Source: Ruminococcaceae bacterium UBA5408
Lineage (GTDB): Bacteria; Bacillota; Clostridia; Oscillospirales; Acutalibacteraceae
NCBI GenBank assembly: GCA_002407645.1
Contig: DHNU01000050.1
Location: 1-5,539, forward strand
Direction of reading: 5' to 3'
Length of the DNA: 5,539 bases
Positions 1 to 5,539 of the stretch are shown in pieces. A program made the translations under genes and the position numbers. The stretch's first letter is position 1, and every line of letters starts with the position of its first letter. The notes beneath the pieces are model-generated. The model searched no databases. It saw only the letters and a program-made list of their open reading frames with translations, and had not been told where the DNA came from.

Positions 1-9
1 ATTATAAGT

Positions 10-43
10 AAGGACACTGCAAATCAAGGCGGTGTCCTTTTTT
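10..43 (+). terminator. Rho-independent terminator of an upstream gene outside the window
   Basis: An 11-bp stem pairs 10-20 (AAGGACACTGC) with 29-39 (GCGGTGTCCTT), with one T-G wobble and an 8-base loop at 21-28. The right arm runs straight into a T tract (38-43). This is the classic intrinsic terminator form. It probably ends a plus-strand gene whose coding part lies before base 1, so the operon that follows is transcriptionally separate. Confidence 0.9.
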
Positions 44-163
44 ATAAATTAATTTATGCTTTCATAAAAAGAAATTTAAGTTTAATTGGCTTTTATGGTT
101 CTTTAACAATCGTTCAGGTGAACTAATATTTAATACCTACCTCAAAACCCTCACATTTAGCCC

Positions 164-179
164 GCTTATTTAAATAAGC
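164..179. repeat. Perfect 16-bp palindrome GCTTATTTAAATAAGC
   Basis: The sequence is identical to its own reverse complement over all 16 bases, with no spacer. In DNA it could be a dimeric protein site. In RNA the zero-base loop means only the outer bases could pair as a hairpin. It lies about 270 bp upstream of the operon promoter, so a direct operator role there is unlikely. It may be one end of an intergenic repeat element. Confidence 0.5.
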
Positions 180-236
180 AGCTGTACTTAAATGAGAAGG
201 GGATAAGACAACAGCTTGTTTTTTGCTAAACTCATT
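180..236. repeat. Overlapping nested inverted repeats
   Basis: AGCTGT (180-185) pairs with ACAGCT (211-216). AATGAG (191-196) pairs with CTCATT (231-236). Inside the latter, AAGACAA (205-211) can pair with TTGTTTT (216-222) around a CAGC loop, with one G-T wobble. The first pairing excludes the other two, so two alternative folds are possible. Each stem is short and AT-rich, and I have no thermodynamic calculation. This could be part of a small RNA or repeat on either strand, or chance in AT-rich DNA. Confidence 0.3.
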
Positions 237-242
237 ATGCGA

Positions 243-268
243 GAGGGGGGCAGGGGGGTGAGAACCCC
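243..268 (+). repeat. G-rich patch with GGGG/CCCC hairpin
   Basis: Two runs of six G (245-250 and 253-258) are separated by only CA. The second run can pair its last four G (255-258) with CCCC (265-268) around a TGAGAA loop. A further G4 run lies at 199-202. Such G density is sharply unlike the AT-rich surroundings. It could support a G-quadruplex on the plus strand or the hairpin, which would compete with each other. The function is unknown. Confidence 0.5.
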
Positions 269-430
269 AACATTTGTCATAGACCCATTTTTATTTAGAA
301 GTTGAAAATACTGTGAACATTTAAAGAAAAATTAGGACATGCCAAAGAGTAAAATCTTTAAATATTTAATAAAATAAGATCCTAAATAGCAACAGTAAAC
401 AAACAGAGTTAACAAATATTAAAATACATA

Positions 431-459
431 TTGACTAATAGTCATTTTTTTGCTATATT
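431..459 (+). promoter_or_regulatory. Extended -10 promoter of the tetR-MMPL operon
   Basis: The -35 element TTGACT (431-436) is followed by a 17-bp spacer and the -10 element TATATT (454-459). A TG dinucleotide at 451-452 makes it an extended -10. This is close to the housekeeping sigma-A consensus. Transcription should start near base 466, leaving a leader of about 60 bases before the TTG start at 528. A predicted operator overlaps the -35 and another sits just downstream of the start point, which suggests a strong promoter held off by a repressor. Confidence 0.85.
432..448. promoter_or_regulatory. Operator O1, overlapping the -35
   Basis: The dyad TGACT-AAT-AGTCA (432-444) is perfect in both arms and is followed by TTTT. 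Its left arm lies within the -35 hexamer, so a bound protein would block RNA polymerase. The near-identical second copy at 477-493 and the adjacent TetR-family gene make this repressor its most likely binder. TetR-family proteins usually bind short dyads beside their own gene. Binding is inferred, not shown. Confidence 0.75.
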
Positions 460-474
460 GTGAGTACACTAATT

Positions 475-493
475 AATGACTAAAAGTCATTTT
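475..493. promoter_or_regulatory. Operator O2, downstream of the transcription start
   Basis: AATGACT-AAA-AGTCATT (475-491) is a dyad with 7-bp arms and a 3-base centre. The 17 bases TGACTAAAAGTCATTTT (477-493) match O1 at 16 of 17 positions, differing only in the centre. The two sites are 45 bp apart centre to centre. O2 lies at about +11 to +27 of the predicted transcript, where a bound repressor could act as a roadblock. In the RNA it would form a small stem-loop. Confidence 0.75.
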
Positions 494-514
494 AAGAGCA
501 CCATAACTCTAAAA

Positions 515-523
515 GGGGAGGAG
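515..523 (+). promoter_or_regulatory. Ribosome binding site deciding the TTG start of the TetR gene
   Basis: GGGGAGGAG contains GGAGG (517-521), six bases before the TTG at 528. The only nearby in-frame ATG (567) is preceded by an AT-rich stretch without such a motif. This favours initiation at TTG 528. Confidence 0.8.
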
Positions 524-527
524 CTTC

Positions 528-1121
528 TTGAAGAAAGCTAAAATACTTGAAAATAAACGAATTAAAATGACCAAACTTTACGATGCGGCGTATGAACTGT
601 TTACATCTAACGGTGTTCACAATACTGTTATAGATGATATAGTGAAAAGTGCGGGAGTTGCAAAAGGTACATTTTATCTTTACTGCAAAGATAAATACGA
701 TTTGGTTAATAAAATAATCATTAGAAAAAGCTCCACTATATTAAATAATGCTATGAAAGCCGTGGAAAAGAAGAAAACTGAAGAAAATTTCGATTTTGTT
801 CAGTGTGTAATATATTTTGCGGATTACCTTATAGAGTACTTTAAAAAAGATAAAAAACTTTTGGAACTCATTTACAGAAATCTTTCGTGGGAACTATATG
901 AAAAAGTTATGCATTATGAAGAAATGGAAACTGCAAGAGAGGCTTTTATAGAAAATTTCATTCATGCAGGCGGAAACAGTCTTGCGGCAAAATACCGACT
1001 TTATCTGATAGTTTCAATGGTGGGTTCCGTGTGTTACAGTTCACTTGTTTTAAACATTCCTTATAAAATAGACGATGTTAAGGAAGAACTGTACCGCTCT
1101 ATTAAACAAATACTTGCATGA
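528..1121 (+). CDS. TetR/AcrR-family transcriptional repressor
   Basis: This 197-residue protein is of typical TetR-family length. The N-terminal DNA-binding domain spans about residues 14-62. Helix 2 is near 33-42 (TVIDDIVKSA), and the turn and recognition helix carry the family signature GVAKGTFYLYCKDKYDL (43-59). The rest, about 65-197, is an all-helical ligand-binding and dimerisation domain that is too variable to reveal the ligand. The TTG start at 528 has a strong binding site; ATG 567 (residue 14) is the alternative but would cut into the start of the first helix. The protein probably binds the paired TGACT/AGTCA sites just upstream and so represses itself and the transporter gene that begins 38 bases after its stop. 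TetR proteins next to transporters commonly respond to the transported compound or a related amphiphile; that is an inference here. Confidence 0.93.
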   Translation: MKKAKILENKRIKMTKLYDAAYELFTSNGVHNTVIDDIVKSAGVAKGTFYLYCKDKYDLVNKIIIRKSSTILNNAMKAVEKKKTEENFDFVQCVIYFADYLIEYFKKDKKLLELIYRNLSWELYEKVMHYEEMETAREAFIENFIHAGGNSLAAKYRLYLIVSMVGSVCYSSLVLNIPYKIDDVKEELYRSIKQILA

Positions 1122-1144
1122 TTTTGTTCATTCTATTGAAGAGA

Positions 1145-1150
1145 AGAGGA
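1145..1150 (+). promoter_or_regulatory. Ribosome binding site of the MMPL gene, unusual spacing
   Basis: AGAGGA with core GAGG (1146-1149) lies ten bases before the TTG at 1160, a somewhat long gap. An out-of-frame ATG at 1155 sits at a more usual distance. No upstream in-frame start exists, because a TGA in the same frame falls at 1151-1153. TTG 1160 is therefore the first possible start of the transporter. Confidence 0.6.
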
Positions 1151-1159
1151 TGATATGTT

Positions 1160-3247
1160 TTGCTTTCTAAATTTGCAAAAATTCTTACAAGAAATCCTAA
1201 AATAGTTATAACAATTGCGGTTCTCTTGTTAATACCGAGTTTGATGGGCGCTTTAGCTACAAAAGTAAATTACGATATTTTGTCGTATCTTCCTCAGGAT
1301 TTGGATTCCACCAAAGGCGAAAAAGTTTTGGAAGATGTTTTCCACGATGCCGCTACATCAATGTTAATAATTGACGATATGCCGGAAAAAGACGTGGTGA
1401 ATTTAAAAGAAAAAATTAAACTGGTGGAAAACGTAAACGACGTGATCTGGGTTGACGATATCGCCGATATAAGCGTTCCGAAACAAATGCTTCCCAAAAT
1501 GGTTCAAGATGCTTTTTACAATGAAAATTCAACGTTAATGGTTGTTACATATGATGGCGCTACTTCGTCGGAGGAAACACTGAGAGCGATAGGAGATATT
1601 AAACAGCTGCTGAATAAACAGTGCTTTTTAAGCGGCTTCTCGGCTATTATAAAGGATACAAAGGACCTTTCCGATCAGGAAATACCTATTTATGTTTCAC
1701 TTGCAGTTATTATGTCACTTGCCGCCATGACCCTTTGCCTGGAGTCTTGGGTACTGCCTATTGTATTTATACTATCAATAGGGTTTGCGGTAGCGTATAA
1801 CTTCGGAACGAATATTTTCCTGGGACAAATTTCATATATAACAAAGGCTATTGCGGCAATTTTGCAGCTTGGTGTTACGATGGACTATGCAATCTTCCTA
1901 ATTAACAGATATGATGAAGAAAAATCCAAATTCGAAGACCGGCGTGATGCAATGGCACAGGCGATAAAGAGTACATTCGTTTCCCTTTCGGGAAGTTCGC
2001 TTACAACAGTTGCCGGATTCTTTGCCCTTTGCTTTATGAGGCTTGCACTCGGTAAGGATATCGGAATTGTAATGATGAAAGGTGTTATATTAGGGGTTCT
2101 TGTAACGGTTACGGTTTTACCGTCATTAATACTTCAGTTCGATAAACCTATTCACAAATATATGCATAGAAACCTTATTCCCGACTTTTCAAACGGTACA
2201 AATTTTTTGGTTAAACACCGCTGGAATTTTGTGTGTTTGGGGCTTCTGCTGATTATCCCGGCAGCTTACTCACAGGCTCATACCCAAGTTTACTATAACC
2301 TTGACCGCTCCCTTCCAAAAGACCTGGACTCAATTGTTGCTACCGATAAACTTAAAAAGCAGTTTAACATGGCATCGACTCACTTTATTATTTGCGACGA
2401 TAAACTTCCTTCATATAAACTTGAAAATATGACCGATGAAATTAAAGACCTTGACGGTATTGAGTCGGTTCTTGCCTATAACGATATTATAGGACCTGCG
2501 GTTCCCGACGCGTTTATTCCGCAAAATGTTAAAGATGTATGTAAAAAAGGCGGTCGTCAGCTGATAATGGTGAATTCACAGTATAAAGCCGCTGAGGACA
2601 AAGAAAATGAGCAGATTGACAAAATTATTGGGATTTCCAAAAAGTATGACAATACTTCACAAGTAACAGGTGAAGGGCCGCTTACAAAAGACCTTATTGA
2701 AATAGCGGATATAGACTTTAAGGTAACAAACTATATTTCAATACTGTGTATTCTGCTGATTGTCGGTATAGTATTTAAATCGTTTACAGTTCCTGTATTT
2801 TTGGTTTCTATTATAGAGCTTGCTATATTTATTAATATGGGTATTCCTTACTTTACAGGTACGATAATTCCGTTTATTTCGCCGACTGTCATAGGCTGTG
2901 TACAGCTTGGTGCGACTGTTGACTACTCAATTTTGATGACGACAAGATTCCAAGAGGAGCTTAAAGCGGGAAGAAGCCGGCTTGAAGCTATAAAAATTGC
3001 ATCCAACACCTCATTCAAGTCGATTATTACAAGTTCTCTTGTATTCTTCTGTGCGACATTCGGAGTTTCACTTGTATCTAAAATAGAGATTATATCGAGT
3101 ATATGCAGTATGCTTGCAAGGGGCGCAATAATAAGTGCTCTGGTTATCATTTTGATACTGCCGTCCGTACTGTATGTAACAGAAGGCATTATTGCAAAAA
3201 CAAGTTATTGCTGGAAAACCATAAAGAAAAATAAAAAAGCAGCCTAA
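1160..3247 (+). CDS. MMPL/RND-superfamily membrane transporter
   Basis: This 695-residue integral membrane protein has the duplicated RND layout. TM1 (about 14-32) is followed by an extracytoplasmic domain (33-175) and a helix bundle (about 176-325). A second half follows, with a TM near 354-370, a second extracytoplasmic domain (371-522) and a second bundle (about 523-675), ending in a Lys-rich tail. The halves match visibly: YDILSYLPQDLDS (38-50) against YNLDRSLPKDLDS (379-391), and QLGVTMDY (236-243) against QLGATVDY (582-589). The paired Asp-Tyr residues (D242/Y243, D588/Y589) sit where MMPL proteins such as MmpL3 have their proton-relay Asp-Tyr pairs, so proton-driven transport is likely. 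Family substrates are usually lipids or hydrophobic compounds; the one here is unknown. The gene lies 38 bases after the TetR gene and 27 before the exported-protein gene, with no terminator between them. It starts with TTG. Confidence 0.93.
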   Translation: MLSKFAKILTRNPKIVITIAVLLLIPSLMGALATKVNYDILSYLPQDLDSTKGEKVLEDVFHDAATSMLIIDDMPEKDVVNLKEKIKLVENVNDVIWVDDIADISVPKQMLPKMVQDAFYNENSTLMVVTYDGATSSEETLRAIGDIKQLLNKQCFLSGFSAIIKDTKDLSDQEIPIYVSLAVIMSLAAMTLCLESWVLPIVFILSIGFAVAYNFGTNIFLGQISYITKAIAAILQLGVTMDYAIFLINRYDEEKSKFEDRRDAMAQAIKSTFVSLSGSSLTTVAGFFALCFMRLALGKDIGIVMMKGVILGVLVTVTVLPSLILQFDKPIHKYMHRNLIPDFSNGTNFLVKHRWNFVCLGLLLIIPAAYSQAHTQVYYNLDRSLPKDLDSIVATDKLKKQFNMASTHFIICDDKLPSYKLENMTDEIKDLDGIESVLAYNDIIGPAVPDAFIPQNVKDVCKKGGRQLIMVNSQYKAAEDKENEQIDKIIGISKKYDNTSQVTGEGPLTKDLIEIADIDFKVTNYISILCILLIVGIVFKSFTVPVFLVSIIELAIFINMGIPYFTGTIIPFISPTVIGCVQLGATVDYSILMTTRFQEELKAGRSRLEAIKIASNTSFKSIITSSLVFFCATFGVSLVSKIEIISSICSMLARGAIISALVIILILPSVLYVTEGIIAKTSYCWKTIKKNKKAA

Positions 3248-3262
3248 CATACTATAATAATC

Positions 3263-3268
3263 GGAGGG
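3263..3268 (+). promoter_or_regulatory. Ribosome binding site deciding the GTG start of the third gene
   Basis: GGAGGG lies six bases before GTG 3275, ideal spacing. The TTG at 3273 would be followed at once by a stop, so GTG is the start. The encoded N-terminus is a well-formed signal peptide, which agrees with this choice. Confidence 0.85.
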
Positions 3269-3274
3269 ATTATT

Positions 3275-5539
3275 GTGAAATTAAAATTCAAAAAGAATTT
3301 TGGGAAAATTACATGTGTTGTTTTGGCATTTATCCTTGCAGTATCGGTGCCGGGCACGGTTTTAGCAAGTGCCGCTTCCACCGAAAAGGATGAAACCGTA
3401 TATGTAAATATGGATACAGAGGGAAATGTTGTGGAAACCATAGTATCCGACTGGCTGCATTCGGATACACCAGTTGCCCAAATTCCCGATAAAACCGACC
3501 TTAAAAATGTTGAGAACGTAAAATCAAACGACAAGCCCACAAAAAATGGCGATAACTTGACTTGGATGCTTTCGAGCAACGGTTCTTCGGGAAGTAATAT
3601 TTATTACAAAGGAACTACCGACAAAAAACCACCGCTCAATGTATCAATTCAGTATTTCTTAAATGATAACCCGATTTCCGCAAAAGATTTGGCGGGAAAA
3701 TCGGGTAAAGTAAGAATTAAAATAAAAATTCAAAACAACGATAAGCACACCGTTAATATTAACGGAAAAAATGTTGAGATGTACACCCCAATGTCGGCGT
3801 TTGTAATTGCCGCGCTGCCGAGCAAAACTTTTAAAAATGTTGAACTCAGCGAAGGCAAAGTTTTCTCTGACGGTAACAACCAAATAGCAACTTTTCTTGC
3901 TATGCCGGGAATGAACGAAAGTCTTAACATTAAAGGCTATGATATTGACTCACTCAAAGATTTCGATTTCCCCGATGAACTTGAAATTAAGGCAGATGCC
4001 GAGGATTTCAAACTTTCGTCAATAGCAATTGCCGCAACTCCCGAACTTGTAGGAATAGATAAGCTTAAAGATTCCGATGACATTGACGAAATGCGTACTA
4101 ACTTAAATAAGCTTAAAGATATGCAGGATGATATTGAAAAAGCCGACCCGAACAATGATATCCGCGCTCTTTTCACAAATCCCGACAAAACGGCTGCGGC
4201 AAGGATTTTGGTTGACGATGTTTTCGATTTCTATGACATGGATAAGGCACTTGCGGATATTCTTCCCGATTATGTGACGGACGAGAACATAGCGCTTTAC
4301 GACAAAGTTACGTCCGACCTTGACAAGGCAGATATAAAATATGTTTTGGATAACAAAGTGTTCCGCGACTTAAACGACCGCCTTACGGACGAGAATATCG
4401 AAAAGGGCAGGCTTCTCGTTAAAGATTACGACGAAATACAGACTTTCCGTATGGATAAGTTGGACGATTTAATCGAGATTATGGACGATTACGATAAAAA
4501 CTACGACGATATCGACGATTTGCTCCATGATGCAAAGAAAGCTGTAAACCGCATATCCTACGATAAAGACGCAATTGACACTATGGATAAACTCGCTTCC
4601 AACAAAGACATTAAAAACGGCCTTGAAGGACTTATGGGCAACCTCACAGCTCTTGAAAAGTCTGGAATTGATTTGACAAAAATACAAAAGACACAAGTAG
4701 AATCCATTGTTAATACTATTGTTGTGGATGCTATTAAGGGTAGTCTGTTTGATGAAGTAGTAGATGGAAAAGGCAATATAAGTGTAGATTTCCTTTCGAA
4801 AAAAATGGAATCTCTGCTAGGCTATAAATTCATTTCTGAGAATGAGGAAGTAAAAAATCAAATATCACCGATTGTAACAAAGCTTACCAATATATACCAG
4901 AATGATAAGGAAGCAAAAATTCCGTATTCAGAACTTGAAGGAAAGATAGACGGGATTGCAAACGTAATTGCAAAAGGAATCACCAGCCATATTACAGATG
5001 TTTTAGGCAACGTCAACAGAATCCAAAAAGGAATGGAAAAAGAAGACATTTCTTACGGCGACATTTCCGATATGTCAAACACACTGCGCCGCGCCGTACC
5101 GAAAATTAAGGAAGTAAAAGAAGATATTGACGACCTCGACAAAAAGGACATAGAGGATACACTCGACAAAACAGAGGATTTTGTCCTTGACGAGGATAAC
5201 ATGCACTACATGAGGGACTGGGCGCATAAAATCCGCGATATGAAGAAAGATATGGATTCAAACGCAGAAAATGTTGATATCATGCGCGATTTACTTCATG
5301 AATACGATGACCCGAAGGTTAAAAACTTCAAAAATATGATACCGACATTAAAAGACGATTTGGATGAAACCAGACCGATTGCAGAATCGCTTAAAGATAA
5401 GTTGGATTTACCGGTGTATAATGCAAGCCTTCATAAATCACCGGACACCGTAAGAAGACTTTTAAAAATCAAAGATGACGTTATCGCAAAGAGGAACATT
5501 ATTGAAACTCTCCGTCTTGCTACTCAGCCAAATACAACT
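3275..5539 (+). CDS. Large exported helical protein, likely partner of the MMPL transporter (3' end outside window)
   Basis: An open frame of 755 codons runs to the window edge without a stop. Residues 1-34 form a signal peptide: a Lys-rich start, a hydrophobic core (about 12-25) and an Ala-rich cleavage region with candidate sites after A31 or A33. Residues about 40-260 look beta-rich and contain YVNMDTEGNV (43-52), IYYKG (109-113) and LAGKSGKVRIKI (139-150). From memory these resemble motifs of uncharacterised Firmicutes surface proteins, some encoded beside MMPL or YhgE-like genes; I cannot give an accession. From about 260 to 755 the chain is helical, very rich in Asp, Lys and Glu, with coiled-coil-like stretches (for example 387-420). 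It has a related motif TDENI at 335-339 and 371-375. No membrane segment is seen after the signal peptide, but a C-terminal anchor could lie beyond the window. Operon position (27 bases after the transporter gene) suggests an extracytoplasmic accessory role. The molecular function is unknown. Confidence 0.88.
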   Translation, partial: MKLKFKKNFGKITCVVLAFILAVSVPGTVLASAASTEKDETVYVNMDTEGNVVETIVSDWLHSDTPVAQIPDKTDLKNVENVKSNDKPTKNGDNLTWMLSSNGSSGSNIYYKGTTDKKPPLNVSIQYFLNDNPISAKDLAGKSGKVRIKIKIQNNDKHTVNINGKNVEMYTPMSAFVIAALPSKTFKNVELSEGKVFSDGNNQIATFLAMPGMNESLNIKGYDIDSLKDFDFPDELEIKADAEDFKLSSIAIAATPELVGIDKLKDSDDIDEMRTNLNKLKDMQDDIEKADPNNDIRALFTNPDKTAAARILVDDVFDFYDMDKALADILPDYVTDENIALYDKVTSDLDKADIKYVLDNKVFRDLNDRLTDENIEKGRLLVKDYDEIQTFRMDKLDDLIEIMDDYDKNYDDIDDLLHDAKKAVNRISYDKDAIDTMDKLASNKDIKNGLEGLMGNLTALEKSGIDLTKIQKTQVESIVNTIVVDAIKGSLFDEVVDGKGNISVDFLSKKMESLLGYKFISENEEVKNQISPIVTKLTNIYQNDKEAKIPYSELEGKIDGIANVIAKGITSHITDVLGNVNRIQKGMEKEDISYGDISDMSNTLRRAVPKIKEVKEDIDDLDKKDIEDTLDKTEDFVLDEDNMHYMRDWAHKIRDMKKDMDSNAENVDIMRDLLHEYDDPKVKNFKNMIPTLKDDLDETRPIAESLKDKLDLPVYNASLHKSPDTVRRLLKIKDDVIAKRNIIETLRLATQPNTT

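Larger units (their letters stand above)
44..420. other. Non-coding intergenic region with small dyads and a G-rich patch
   Basis: No credible coding region is visible here on either strand. The longest thing noticed is a 22-codon frame (237-305) without a ribosome binding site. The sequence holds a 12-bp dyad GTTCA-GG-TGAAC (112-123), a 16-bp palindrome (164-179), nested inverted repeats (180-236), a G-rich patch with a hairpin (243-268), and a weak 6-bp dyad TTAGGA/TCCTAA (332-337 and 380-385). The stretch 301-420 is otherwise plain AT-rich sequence. It could be a decayed mobile or dispersed intergenic repeat, or a small structured RNA; the sequence alone does not decide. Confidence 0.6.

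Noticed and set aside
112..123. GTTCA-GG-TGAAC dyad as a LexA/SOS-type box
   Set aside because: The half-sites are in the reverse order of the Firmicutes SOS box (GAAC...GTTC), and no gene start is close by. Left as a minor dyad.
205..224. Possible second intrinsic terminator (AAGACAA/TTGTTTT stem running into T tract)
   Set aside because: The stem is AT-rich with a G-T wobble and its right arm is largely the T tract itself. No gene ends just upstream on this strand.
237..305. A 22-codon plus-strand open frame starting at ATG 237 through the G-rich patch
   Set aside because: No ribosome binding site, and its Gly/Arg-rich start simply reflects the G tracts. No sign that it is a gene.
1..527. 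CRISPR array, tRNA or rRNA gene in the intergenic region
   Set aside because: No regularly spaced direct repeats, no cloverleaf with a T-loop motif and no rRNA signature were seen.
3689..3712. GKSGK in the exported protein as a Walker A nucleotide-binding loop
   Set aside because: The pattern GxxxxGK[ST] is not met, and the protein is exported by a signal peptide, where ATP binding is not expected. It reads as a conserved structural turn of the beta domain.
4858..5049. Antisense open frames across the operon (for example 1294-1497, 2923-3189, 3244-3579 and 4858-5049 on the minus strand)
   Set aside because: They lie fully or almost fully opposite well-supported coding sequence, are rich in Ser/Ile/Phe as expected from reading the opposite strand, and have no recognisable domains.

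Overview
The window looks like low-GC Firmicutes DNA, probably from an anaerobic Clostridia-type organism. The reasons are AT-rich intergenic DNA, strong GGAGG-type ribosome binding sites, non-ATG starts (TTG, TTG, GTG) and the style of the encoded proteins. I cannot name a species from the sequence alone.

Layout. Positions 10-43 hold a clear rho-independent terminator that closes a gene lying before the window. Positions 44-420 are non-coding. They contain a perfect 16-bp palindrome, a run of small nested inverted repeats and a striking G-rich patch with two G6 tracts next to a GGGG/CCCC hairpin. At 431-459 there is a near-consensus sigma-A-type promoter with an extended -10, flanked by two almost identical dyads (TGACT-3-AGTCA) that look like the operator sites of the next gene's product.

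Three co-directional, closely spaced genes follow and look like one operon. The first encodes a TetR-family repressor (528-1121). The second encodes a 695-residue MMPL/RND-type membrane transporter (1160-3247). The third encodes a large exported, Asp/Lys-rich helical protein (3275 to beyond the window end, 755 residues seen, no stop). I infer that the repressor senses a ligand or membrane stress and controls its own operon. The transporter would move a lipid-like or amphipathic substrate using the proton gradient. The exported protein would act outside the membrane as its dedicated partner, possibly as a periplasm-like adaptor or wall-spanning element in a one-membrane cell.

The least described part is the third gene. 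It combines a signal peptide, an N-terminal beta-rich domain with recognisable conserved motifs, and a very long helical region whose function is not established. It also contains an internal stretch of about 300 bases whose codon choice differs from its flanks.
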